This document shows positions 7,383 through 15,736 of a stretch of DNA of 64,000 nt, one piece after another. Position 1 is the first letter of the stretch; every line of letters starts with the position of its first letter. Location: the NCBI RefSeq assembly GCF_000718165.1, contig NZ_JOEY01000064.1, positions 11,597 through 75,596 of the forward strand. Direction: 5' to 3'. Under the pieces are notes generated by a model. That model ran no database searches, was not told the origin of the DNA, and worked only from the letters and a program-made list of their open reading frames with translations. This stretch comes from Streptomyces fulvoviolaceus. Its GTDB lineage: Bacteria; Actinomycetota; Actinomycetes; Streptomycetales; Streptomycetaceae. Made by a program: the position numbers and the translations under genes.

Positions 7383-9036
7383 CTGTAAGACGTTCGGGTC
7401 TGGCCCGTAGTCGGTGGTGACGCTGAGTGTCCGTCAGGGCAGGAGGATGCGGTGGCGGAGGAGGTCGAATCCGGCGCGTCCGTGCATCTGTCTCATGATC
7501 CTCTTGGTGCGGGTGTTGACGCCTTCGGTGCGGCCGTTGTGGTAGGGCAAGGTGAGGCCGGCGTCCACGGCGGGCCGGTCGATTTCGAGGCCGTTGGTGA
7601 GGCTGCGCAGGTGGGGCAGGTCGACGGCGCGGGCGGCCGTGATCCACTCGGTGAGTTTCACGTCGTTGCCCTCGGCCGGTTTGAGCAGGGCGGCGAAGCC
7701 GCCTACGAGATCGCCGAGTGCGGTCATCTCCGGGCAGGCCGCGGCGATCTTCTCCAGCAGGGTCGTTTCCTTCGGACGCAGGTTTCCGGGGTCGGTGAAC
7801 AGGAGGCGGCTGGCGTGACGTGGGGTGGTGACGGGTCGGTCGCCTTCAGCGCGGCCCTGGTTGAGGTAGCGGACCAGCAGGTTGGCGCTGCCGGTGTAGC
7901 CCAACTCCCGGATTTCCCCCAGCAGTTGGGTGACAGCAACTGCTGGACCGACCGCGCGGCGGGCGCGCAGATGGCCGCGGTAGGGGTCGACGAGGGTGGG
8001 CCGGTAGGCGGGGGCGATGCGCAGGGCCTGGGGTTCGGGCATGCTGGCGTAGCGTTTGACGGTGCTCATGGCCAGGCCAGGCGGCGGGAGCAGTCGAGCA
8101 GGCCGACGCCCTGGCCGAGGAGGTCGTGGATCTTGTTCCAGCGTTCGCGGGTGGTCTGCTCGCGTACTCCGCCGGGGCGGGGTGGGTTGATGGTGGCCCA
8201 GCAGCCGGTGTGCGCGCGGACCTCGAGCTGGACTTTGTCGCAGAGGTTTCTCCAGAGGTGCCATCGGTCGCTGACCTGCACCGCGTCGGGCAGGGCGCGG
8301 CGGATGGCCTCGGCGCAGGTGGCCGAGCCGTCGCGGCACACGACCTCGACACCAGGATGTTCGCGCAGCCAGGACTCCAGGGTGGCCCTCTCGCGGTCGG
8401 GCAGGACCGCGACGCGTCGGCCGGTTTCGGCATCCGTGATGATCGTGGCGTAACGGTGGCGGCGGCGCAGGGCGAAATCGTCCACGCCGATCACCCGTGG
8501 GACCGCCTGCTGCGGCAGCGGCAGGCGTCGCAGATGGCGCAGTGCGGTACTGCGGGAAACGGGCACGGCCAGCAGGCCGGCGAGGCGTGCGGCCGCCCGG
8601 CCGCATAACTCCCGCGCCACCTGGGATATCTGCCAGGCAAGCCGCACCGTGCGGCGCTGATGGCGCTCCACCAGTCCGGGAATCTGCTCGCGGAAGGTCT
8701 GCCGTCGGCAGCCCAGGACCGGACAGACCAGCCGCCGTACGCGCAGGTGGACGACGACCTGGCGGCCGTCGACCGGCACGTCGGTCACTGACCGGCGGTG
8801 ATACTCGTGCACCTTCGCCGTCGGCGTCCGGCACACCGGACACGGCACCGCCGCATCCCGAGTGCGAGCCGTGACCACCACCGCGTCACCGCCGTCCACC
8901 ACGTCCTCGACGACCAGCGCCGACAGACCGGAAAACACCGTCCCCATAAGAAAGTCGATATCCACCACAAGATCATGATCAAGGACGGCTACTCGGCGTC
9001 ACCACCGACTACGGGCCAGACCCGCTCGTTTGACAG
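7383..9036 (-). mobile_element. ISL3-family insertion sequence
   Basis: About 40-bp inverted ends are present at 7383-7422 and 8997-9036, sharing CGGGTCTGGCCCGTAG and TCGGTGGTGACG with only a few mismatches at the outer tips. The element holds one transposase gene, which is frameshifted. The eight bases outside each end do not match, so no target duplication is visible; a later deletion or recombination at one end is likely. Confidence 0.85.
7434..8968 (-). pseudogene. ISL3-family transposase, frameshifted
   Basis: The N-terminal part (8066-8968) has a Cys-rich zinc-binding start (CPVCRTPTA, CPVLGCRRQ), the helix-turn-helix and the catalytic IGVDDFALRRRHRYAT segment. It ends at a TGA after CSRRLAWP. 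The rest of the family sequence (STVKRYASMPEP through PYHNGRTEGVNTRTKRIMRQMHGRAGFDLLRHR) continues in another frame down to 7434. The normal family sequence at the join would need one extra base, so a single-base loss near 8066-8080 explains the break. Programmed frameshifting is not usual for ISL3. Confidence 0.8.
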
Positions 9037-9297
9037 ACCCCCTGTAGGGGCTGGGAGGACCCCAAGCTGTCCAAGGAGTGGTTTCTGCGCGACGGCCGGA
9101 AGATCGGGTACGTCGGCGCCGACGCGACCCTGTGCAGCACGCAGCCCCGGACCAACTTCACCCTGGGGCCGTGGCGCAGCTTCGTCTCCTGGGCGACGTT
9201 CCACAACGTTCCGTGGAAGGGCGACCGGATCTCCGTCGAGTGGGGAGGTCTGGGCAGCAGCAGGTACCTGGATCCCTACTGGCCGCTCAATCGATGA
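9037..9297 (+). pseudogene. 3' end of an interrupted gene, family not recognised
   Basis: A frame open from the edge of the ISL3 element to TGA 9295-9297 encodes about 86 residues rich in Trp and Gly (LSKEWFLRDGRKIGYVG, FTLGPWRSFVSWATFHN, YLDPYWPLNR). The composition is that of a genuine protein C-terminus, possibly from a secreted enzyme. The 5' part is not on the far side of the IS. It converges with the ABC permease gene, whose stop lies only 8 bases away. Confidence 0.5.
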
Positions 9298-9304
9298 GTG
9301 CCGG

Positions 9305-10141
9305 TCATCCCTTCACCGCACCAGAGGTGAGTCCCTGGACGATGTACCGGCTGGCGAAGGCGAACAGCACCATGGTCGGGGCGATCGTGAGCACCGCGGC
9401 CGCCGACATCGAACCCCAGTCGATGTTGAAGCTGGAGATGAAGCCGTTCAGCGCGGTGGGCACGGTCTTGTTGGCGTCGCTGTTCATCAGGGTGACCGAC
9501 AGGAACAGTTCGTTCCAGCAGTTGACGAAGTTGAAGATGAACGCGGCGATGATGCCGGGCTGCATGACAGGCAGCAGCACCCGGAAGAGCGCCCCGAGCC
9601 GTGAGCAGCCGTCGATCATGGCGGCCTCCTCCAGTGCGTCCGGCACGTTCTCGAAGAACCCGCGGAGCATCACCGTGCAGAAGGGGATGCAGACCGCGAT
9701 GTAGACGAGGGTCAACCCGAGCCGGTTGTCGACGAGTTGGAGTTCCGTCATCAGCATGTACAGCGGTCCGAGCGCGATGAAGGACGGGATCATCTGGGTG
9801 ACCAGGGCCGCCATCAGGAGTGCTGTCTTGCTCCGGAACTCGAAGCGCGCCAGCACGTACGCCGACAGGAGTGAGATGACGGTCGCCACCGCGCCGGCGA
9901 CCGTCGCGATGACGAGGCTGTTGGTGAGGTAGACGCCGAACTGTGCCTTGCTGAACAGGCCGGTGTAGTTGGCGAGCGAGAAGTGCTCGGGCCAGTAGGC
10001 GATCGAGGGGCTGAAGATCGTCCCGGGGCTCTTGAGCGAGGTGATGGTGATCCAGTAGAGCGGGAAGACGGTGACGATCAGCCAACCCGTCAGGAACGTG
10101 ATGCGTACGGCGCGTCCGGCGGTGGACTCCTTGTTGATCAT
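9305..10141 (-). CDS. carbohydrate ABC transporter permease (MalG type)
   Basis: The 278-residue product has six predicted membrane helices, beginning ITFLTGWLIVTVFPLYWITI. The EAA loop that contacts the ATPase is DALEEAAMIDGCSRLGALFRVLLPVMQPG in outline. ATG 10141 overlaps the stop of the first permease gene by four bases. With the neighbouring permease and binding protein it makes a sugar-type importer of the CUT1 class. No ATPase gene is present; Streptomyces importers of this class commonly share one ATPase encoded elsewhere. Confidence 0.9.
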   Translation of the reverse strand: MINKESTAGRAVRITFLTGWLIVTVFPLYWITITSLKSPGTIFSPSIAYWPEHFSLANYTGLFSKAQFGVYLTNSLVIATVAGAVATVISLLSAYVLARFEFRSKTALLMAALVTQMIPSFIALGPLYMLMTELQLVDNRLGLTLVYIAVCIPFCTVMLRGFFENVPDALEEAAMIDGCSRLGALFRVLLPVMQPGIIAAFIFNFVNCWNELFLSVTLMNSDANKTVPTALNGFISSFNIDWGSMSAAAVLTIAPTMVLFAFASRYIVQGLTSGAVKG

Positions 10142-11130
10142 GATGTCTTTCCGTTCCGCTCCCGGGTGGCCGTGAGGTAGAAGACCGAGAAGACCATCAG
10201 CATGGCGACGACGATCAGACCGACCGCCGAGGCCTTCCCGTAGTCGCCCTGCTGGGTGATGGAGATCATCCACGTGGTGACGATGTGCGTCTCGTTGGAC
10301 GGACCGCCGCCGGTCATGCCGAAGATGATGTCGGGGAAGTTGAAGATCCAGATGACCCGGAGCAGGACGGTCAGCGCCAGCGTCCCGCGGATGGAGGGGA
10401 TGGTGATCTGGAAGAGCGTACGGACCTTCCCGGCGCCGTCGAGCGCGGCGGCCTCGTAGATTTCGTCGGGGATCGACTGCAGGGCGGCCAGGATCATGAT
10501 GGTGAAGAAGGTGACGCCGTACCAGATGTTGGCGATGACGACGGCGGTCATCGCGGTCTTCGGGTCGGCCAGCCACGGGATCGGTGTGTCGATCAGATGG
10601 GCCTTCTCCAGCAGGTCGTTGACGACTCCGAACTCGCTGTTGAACATCCAGCGGAACAGGATGCCGATGAGGAACCCGGAGATCGCCCACGGGAAAAAGA
10701 TCAGCGCCTGGTAGAGGCCGCGGAAGCGGAAACGGCGGCGCAGCCACAGGGCGATGGCGAAGCCGATGACGAACTGGGGCACGATCGAACCGACTACCCA
10801 GACCGCGGTGTTGCCGAGGACCGTGTAGAAGACCGGGTCGTCCAGAATTCCCTTGAAGTTCTTGAGGCCGACCCAGGAGGTGTCCGTGAGGTCGTTGAGG
10901 TTCCAGTTGCGGAAGGCCATCTGGCCGCCCGCGATCATCGGGTAGTAGACGAAGATCGCGACGAACAGGGCGGCCGGGGCCATGAACGCCGCGATGCTCA
11001 GGCCCCGGCGGCCGGTGAAGACCGGCCTGCGCGGGCGCGGTGCGGCCGGCCGGGCCGCCGCCGGCCCCGGGTTGTCCGTGGGCGGCGGCGCGGCTTGGCG
11101 GGCCTTCGCGTCGGTGGTTGAGGGATTCAC
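10138..11130 (-). CDS. carbohydrate ABC transporter permease (MalF type)
   Basis: I start this gene at GTG 11130 (reading MNPSTTDAK), because the longer frame would run back into the binding-protein gene. A Pro/Ala-rich cytoplasmic tail of about 40 residues precedes the first helix (LSIAAFMAPAALFVAIFVYY). The EAA loop is near IYEAAALDGAGKVRTLFQI. About six helices are visible. It is the partner of the permease gene that overlaps its 3' end and follows the binding-protein gene with a 20-base gap, so all three form one operon. Confidence 0.88.
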   Translation of the reverse strand: MNPSTTDAKARQAAPPPTDNPGPAAARPAAPRPRRPVFTGRRGLSIAAFMAPAALFVAIFVYYPMIAGGQMAFRNWNLNDLTDTSWVGLKNFKGILDDPVFYTVLGNTAVWVVGSIVPQFVIGFAIALWLRRRFRFRGLYQALIFFPWAISGFLIGILFRWMFNSEFGVVNDLLEKAHLIDTPIPWLADPKTAMTAVVIANIWYGVTFFTIMILAALQSIPDEIYEAAALDGAGKVRTLFQITIPSIRGTLALTVLLRVIWIFNFPDIIFGMTGGGPSNETHIVTTWMISITQQGDYGKASAVGLIVVAMLMVFSVFYLTATRERNGKTS

Positions 11131-11150
11131 GTCCGGCCTTCCCGCCAGCC

Positions 11151-12458
11151 CTACTGGCTCTTCCACTTCTCGGTCCAGTAGGTGTTCCAGCCGGCCAGGA
11201 GCTCCTTGGGCGTCATCTTGCCCAGCAGCACCTTCTGGATCTCGGAGTCGGACTTCTGGATCCACTCGGTCCACCAGGAGGAGTTACGCGGCTGGGTGAC
11301 CGTGATGTACGTGTCCGGGCTCTCGGTCATCGTCACGTAGCTCGCCCAGGCACCCGTCTTGTAGAACGTGTCGTCCGCGGAGCTCTTGAGGATGGGCACC
11401 AGGCTGTTCTTCTTGTCGAAGGTGGTGGCCGCGTCGCCCTCGGAGAGGAACTTGATCAGCTTTTCGGCCTCCGCCTTGTGCTTGCTGGCGGACGCGATGC
11501 CCCAGCCCGCGGTCGCCACCGGCTGAACGGCCTTGCCGCTGGGGCCGGTCAGCAGCGGGGCCGTGGTCCACTGCTTCTTGGTGATCGACTTCGACTCCCC
11601 GACCGTGGCGATCACTTCGGGGTCCTGGAGGAGGAAGGCCGTCGAACCGTTGGAGAAGCCCTCGACCATCTCCGGGTAGCCCCACGCGACGGACGACGGC
11701 GGCGACGCCTTCTTGAAGAGCTTGAAGTACGTCTCCAGGGCGGTGAGCGCCTCCGGCGCCGAGAAGATCGTCTTGCCGTCGGTCAGCTTGAAGCCGTTGT
11801 CCCGGTCGATCTTGTCGGCGACGTACGCCTCGATGACCGCAACCGCGTTGCTGTTGGCGTTCGTTCCACCGCGGAAGGCGTAGCCGTATCGGCGCTTGTC
11901 GGGGTCCTGGATGGCGGTGGCCTGCTTCAGCAGGTCGTCCCAGCTCGCGGGCGGGGCGGAGAAGCCGGCGTCAGAGACCAGGTCGGTGCGGTAGTAGAGG
12001 CTGAGGCCGTAGAAGCCGTACGGGATGTAGTACGTCCGGCCCTTGGCGTCCTTGGAATACTTGACAGCGTTGTCAGTCAGCGCGTCCCAGCCGCTCCAGC
12101 CCTTGAGGTCCTTGCTCATGTCGTAGATCCAGCCGTTGGTCGACCACGGCCCGGCCGTGATGTCCCGGACCTCCATGGTGTCGATGCCGCTGCCGGACTG
12201 GAGCATCTGCTGGATCTTCTGGTCCGCCTGTTCGGTGGGCGGTGAGATCAGATCCACCTTGATCTTGGGGTTCTGCTTCTCGAACTGGCCTATGAGGGTC
12301 TTCAGTACGGCCGTACGGACCGGGTTGGTGAGACTCTCGACCATGTGAAGCGTGACGGTTCCGTCACTCGCGCCGGAGCCGCCGCCGACGGCACAGCCCG
12401 ACACTGTCAACGCGGTGGCGAGCCCGAGGGCGACCGCTGCCTTTCTCCTGCTCAACAC
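11151..12458 (-). CDS. extracellular solute-binding lipoprotein of the ABC importer
   Basis: GTG 12458 follows GGGAGAGC, a clear ribosome site. The N-terminus has RRK, a hydrophobic stretch and the lipobox VSGC (residues 19-22), so the mature protein would be membrane-anchored on the outer face. The rest matches family 1 solute-binding proteins: VTLHMVESLTNPVRT, KIKVDLISPPTEQADQKIQQML, WNPL-like hinge segments and a Trp-rich end (SSWWTEWIQKSDSEIQ). The ligand is probably a sugar or glycoside, but the sequence does not fix it. It is first in the transporter operon. Confidence 0.88.
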   Translation of the reverse strand: MLSRRKAAVALGLATALTVSGCAVGGGSGASDGTVTLHMVESLTNPVRTAVLKTLIGQFEKQNPKIKVDLISPPTEQADQKIQQMLQSGSGIDTMEVRDITAGPWSTNGWIYDMSKDLKGWSGWDALTDNAVKYSKDAKGRTYYIPYGFYGLSLYYRTDLVSDAGFSAPPASWDDLLKQATAIQDPDKRRYGYAFRGGTNANSNAVAVIEAYVADKIDRDNGFKLTDGKTIFSAPEALTALETYFKLFKKASPPSSVAWGYPEMVEGFSNGSTAFLLQDPEVIATVGESKSITKKQWTTAPLLTGPSGKAVQPVATAGWGIASASKHKAEAEKLIKFLSEGDAATTFDKKNSLVPILKSSADDTFYKTGAWASYVTMTESPDTYITVTQPRNSSWWTEWIQKSDSEIQKVLLGKMTPKELLAGWNTYWTEKWKSQ

Positions 12459-12492
12459 TGTGCTCTCCCAAGTCCGGGGGTTCTGTGGTGGA

Positions 12493-13773
12493 TCACTGCG
12501 ATGTGAGGTGTGCGACGTGCTGGGTGCGGGCCCATGCGCCGAGCACCGGAACGCAGTGCTCGGCGAAGTACTCGAAGTCGGCGGCCGTGTTGTACACGTG
12601 CGTCGACAGCCGGAGGTAACCGACGCCTCCGAAGCTGGTGAAGGCGGCCTCGACGCCCAGTTCCGCGGCGATGCGGTCGCGCAGGGCGTCGGCGGCGGCA
12701 TGGGTGGTGCCGAGGCCGTCGGGAAGCCGGACCAGGCGCAGCGCGTTGACCGGCATGCCGACGTCAACTGCACTGTCCGCACCGGTGAGTTCGGCGAAGG
12801 CGTCGCCGACGATCCGTTCCGCGTAGTCGGCCAGCGTCCGCATGTACGCGCGTGCCGTGTCCCAGCCCCAGGTGTGCTCGACGAAGTCGAGGGAGGCGGG
12901 CGCGGCGAGGTAGCTCGTGACGTCGACGGTGCCCTGGGTGTCGAAGCGGGCGGGGTACTGCTCCGGGGCGCCCCACGAGTCGATCAGGGGGTGGAGGTCG
13001 TCGCGGAGCGGTCCGCGGGCGACCAGGGCCGCCGTACCGCGGGGTGCGCAGCCGAACTTGTGGAGGTTGCCGATCCACACGTCGCAGTCAAGACCCGCGA
13101 GCGGGTCCTCTGCGAGGCCGGGAACGTGTGCGCCGTCCACCAGCAGCGGGATGCCGCGTTCACGCGCCACGCGTCCGATCCGCTCAACTGGCATCCAGCG
13201 GGCGGTCGCCGAGGTGATGTGGTCGAGGACGATCAGGCCCGTCGCGTCGGTGATCCCGGCGAGCACGGCCTCGTACGCACGGTCCTCGTCCGCGTTGAGG
13301 GGGACCCGCGCGGTGCGGACGGTGCCGCCCCAGCGCCGGGCCAGGCGCTGCGCTCCCATGGTCACGGCGCCGTAGCCGTGGTCCGTCACGAGGACTTCCC
13401 CGCCCGGCCTGGCCGGCACGTTCGCGTAGACGATGCTCGCGCCGCCGCTGGCATTCGGCACCAGGGCGAGATCCTCCGCGGCGACCTTCAGGAACGCGGC
13501 GACCGCGCCCCGGGCGGCGGCGACCCGGACCGGCAGCCCCGGGAACCACACGCCCGGCGAGCGGTCCATCTCCGCGCGCAGCCGGTTCTGCTCCTGCTGC
13601 ACGACGAGCGGAACCGCCCCGAACGACCCGTGGTTGAGGTGCTTGTGCGCGCGGTCCAGCGACCATGCCTCGGCCGCCGGTCTGCCATCGGCGAGCAGCA
13701 GAGGGCTCGGCGCGGTGGTGACAGTGCTGACATCGAGCTCGCTCACGTATGACTCACGATCTCCCTGGCCCAT
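12493..13773 (-). CDS. class V aminotransferase, isopenicillin N epimerase-like
   Basis: The protein has the fold-type I PLP signature: ASGGASIVYANV for phosphate binding, VDGAHVPGL with the aspartate that pairs with the cofactor nitrogen, and the Schiff-base lysine in GNLHKFGCAPRG. The opening HLNHGSFGAVP and WFPGLPVR are typical of the CefD-like subgroup. I use ATG 13773; GTG 13746 is a possible later start. It is only 34 bases upstream of the binding-protein gene, so it heads the importer operon. It probably acts on an imported amino compound. A beta-lactam pathway is not implied, since no other such genes are near. Confidence 0.82.
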   Translation of the reverse strand: MGQGDRESYVSELDVSTVTTAPSPLLLADGRPAAEAWSLDRAHKHLNHGSFGAVPLVVQQEQNRLRAEMDRSPGVWFPGLPVRVAAARGAVAAFLKVAAEDLALVPNASGGASIVYANVPARPGGEVLVTDHGYGAVTMGAQRLARRWGGTVRTARVPLNADEDRAYEAVLAGITDATGLIVLDHITSATARWMPVERIGRVARERGIPLLVDGAHVPGLAEDPLAGLDCDVWIGNLHKFGCAPRGTAALVARGPLRDDLHPLIDSWGAPEQYPARFDTQGTVDVTSYLAAPASLDFVEHTWGWDTARAYMRTLADYAERIVGDAFAELTGADSAVDVGMPVNALRLVRLPDGLGTTHAAADALRDRIAAELGVEAAFTSFGGVGYLRLSTHVYNTAADFEYFAEHCVPVLGAWARTQHVAHLTSQ

Positions 13774-13808
13774 GACAGCAGGCCCATACATCGGACGGCC
13801 ACCAAAAT

Positions 13809-14084
13809 AGATCTGATGACTTGCGGCGCATCGTGGCACGACACCCTGGGGTGAGCAAGAGTTCCAGGGCGCCGACATCAGACGGTCACGCGATTCAGAG
13901 GGGGTGGCCTGTTGCCGTAAGCCCTCCACAAAGTGGGCTTTTAGCTGCACATACGCCAAGAGATGAGGCCCGTGGCGCAGCCTTCGAGGCTGTCCGCGAT
14001 TTGATGGCGTCGTGACCGGTCGATTACGTCCTCGAAATAAGTCATTGGATGACTTGAGGGGAGATGCCGTAACTCATCAGATGA
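13809..14084. promoter_or_regulatory. three GATGA-type operator candidates between divergent genes
   Basis: TCATTGGATGA (14042-14052) and the near-perfect palindrome TCATCAGATGA (14074-14084) lie before the regulator gene. A half-matching AGATCTGATGA (13809-13819) lies 36 bases upstream of the aminotransferase start. All three are followed by CT or CTTG. Short dyads of this size suit FadR-type GntR proteins, so autoregulation and control of the operon are likely. The remaining bases between 13774 and 14138 show no gene. Confidence 0.5.
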
Positions 14085-14138
14085 CTCTGTAAGCTGCTGG
14101 AGGCCGAGCGAAGTGGCCAAGTCCTCAGGAGGGGAAGA

Positions 14139-14852
14139 ATGTCCGCAGTTGACCAGGCGTTCCACGGGCTACGGCACATGATCTCCACCGGCCGCCTGGT
14201 AGCGGGGCAGCGCATTCCGCCCGAGGGCGAGCTGTGCGAGGAACTGGGCGTCTCCCGGGGCTCTTTGCGTGAGGCCGTACGGATGCTCGCGGCCCTGCGG
14301 GTCATAGAGCCCCGGCACGGCTCGGGCACCTATGTCTCACAGCTGCGGCCGGAGGACATCGTGGGCAGCCTGTCGCTGACCGTCGACCTCCTGCCGCTCG
14401 CCGGACTGCTGGAGATGTACGAGATCCGGCGGATCCTGGAGTCCCATGCGGCGGCGCAGGCGGCGGCCCGTATGACCCCCGAGACGCTGAAGTCGGTCTT
14501 CGAGCACATCGAGGCGATGGAGGCGACCGAGGACCCGGAGCGGGTCTCCGCCCTTGATCAGAGCTTCCACGCGGAGATCGCCCGCGTCGGCGGCAACCCC
14601 ACCCTCGGCTCGCTGCTCGGGGTGTTCCGTGCCCGGTCCCGCGCCTATCAGGTGTTCACCCTGCCCGAGGGCCCGCATATCAAGCGCGCCAGCGACGAGG
14701 ACCACCGCGCGATCGCCACGGCGCTCGCCAACCGCGACCCCGTCGCCGCCGCGGGCGCGGCCTCGGCCCACGTGGCCCATACCGAGAAGTGGCTCACGGC
14801 CTTCCTCCAGCAGGAGCCGGCCGCCGACGGCAACCCTCTCGGCCCGGAATAG
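14139..14852 (+). CDS. GntR-family regulator, FadR/FCD subgroup
   Basis: ATG 14139 follows AGGAGGGGAAGA. Residues 1-70 form the winged helix (GRLVAGQRIPPEGELCEELGV, GSLREAVRMLAALRVIE, GSGTYVSQL). Residues ~85-220 are an all-helical FCD ligand domain with the usual metal-binding histidines (DQSFHAEIARVGGN, EDHRAIATALANRD, ASAHVAHTEKWL). It is divergent from the aminotransferase/ABC importer operon and is its likely repressor, released by the imported substrate or a product of it. The ligand is unknown. Confidence 0.88.
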   Translation: MSAVDQAFHGLRHMISTGRLVAGQRIPPEGELCEELGVSRGSLREAVRMLAALRVIEPRHGSGTYVSQLRPEDIVGSLSLTVDLLPLAGLLEMYEIRRILESHAAAQAAARMTPETLKSVFEHIEAMEATEDPERVSALDQSFHAEIARVGGNPTLGSLLGVFRARSRAYQVFTLPEGPHIKRASDEDHRAIATALANRDPVAAAGAASAHVAHTEKWLTAFLQQEPAADGNPLGPE

Positions 14853-14958
14853 ATCACCACCAGGACGTTGTCGCCGTTCAACGTCCGAGTGACCGCTACT
14901 CCGCCGGGGCGAGAGCGGCGTGGCGCGGCACAGTTGTCCCCCACCTGCTGCCCGGCAG

Positions 14959-15270
14959 TCAGGGGCTGTCGCCGAACCACTCCCAGCGGGCTGGGTAGCC
15001 GGGAAGCGGGTCGTACAGCGCCCGGCCGCCGGGCCCGAACTGCCCGAGCTCCGTCTGGAGGGAAACGCCGGTGTCGATCTAGTCCTGCGTCCAGCCGGTG
15101 ATGTCGAGCTGGTAACCGAGCTAAGTTCCTTGTTTATGCAGCTCAGGGATAATTTCTGCCAGCTTCCGGGCAGAGGTCAACTCGGTGATCACGAACGGAG
15201 TGTGAAGTATCTGGACCTGCCCGATACAGGCTGCCTCTTGGAGACTGGCGATCCCTGAGAGCCGTATCGG
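14959..15270 (-). pseudogene. two decayed coding remnants
   Basis: Two minus-strand stretches keep protein-like sequence but have no start. One ends at 14959 (TELGQFGPGGRALYDPLPGY, then ARWEWFGDSP) and is preceded in frame by LGYQLDITGWTQD and a TAG at 15079-15081. The other ends at 15121 (QVQILHTPFVITELTSARKL, then AEIIPELHKQGT) and is open back to a TAG at 15271. I cannot name either family. The remaining bases of 14853-15307 show nothing else. Confidence 0.35.
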
Positions 15271-15307
15271 CTACTCGATCAGCGGTGTTCCACAGGCAGA
15301 ACCCGCG

Positions 15308-15664
15308 TCACCGCCTTGCCAGTTTCGCCAGCCAGGGATGTCCGGGATGCACGCGCGTCAGCCACTCACGGAGAACGTCGCGTCGCGCCTGGCTCAGCAG
15401 CGGCAGGACCCCGTCGAAGTCCGCATGGTCCTTGGCCCGTGCCGCCTTCGCCTTGAACAACAGCACCAACTCCGGCACCAGATAGGGGATGCCGTCTGCA
15501 GTCCGCTCGATGATCGCGTCGTACGGCAGCCGCAGGCTCTCGTCCCGCCGACAGATCCATGTCCCACCCTCGTGAGGCTCCCGAAAGACATCGAACAGGA
15601 ACTGACCGCTCACCGGATCCCTCAGCCAGGTCTGGTGCGTGGGCACCCTTTCGGGCCGGGCCAC
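15308..15664 (-). pseudogene. nucleotidyltransferase-like C-terminal fragment
   Basis: The 118-residue frame reads WLRDPVSGQFLFDVFREP, GTWICRRDESLRLPYDAII, LVPELVLLFKAKAARAKDH and RVHPGHPWLAKL. I recognise this as the C-terminal half of the aminoglycoside-2''-adenylyltransferase-like family common in Streptomyces. Full proteins of this kind also carry an N-terminal nucleotidyltransferase domain with a GGxAxD/E motif, which is absent. An IS256 element lies just upstream and may have caused the loss, so the gene is probably dead. The alternative is a short stand-alone protein. Confidence 0.5.
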
Positions 15665-15736
15665 CAGGGCCCGTATCCAGCGAGTTGTGCGAGAGACTGG
15701 TGAAGGTCCCGTCTGGTCACGTCCGCTGGAGTGGTG

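Noticed and set aside
7383..9036. Eight-base target duplication around the ISL3 element
   Set aside because: Bases before 7383 and after 9036 do not match in any eight-base window next to the ends.
12493..13773. Beta-lactam biosynthesis from the isopenicillin epimerase-like gene
   Set aside because: No synthetase, synthase or expandase genes are nearby and the gene heads a sugar-type importer operon.
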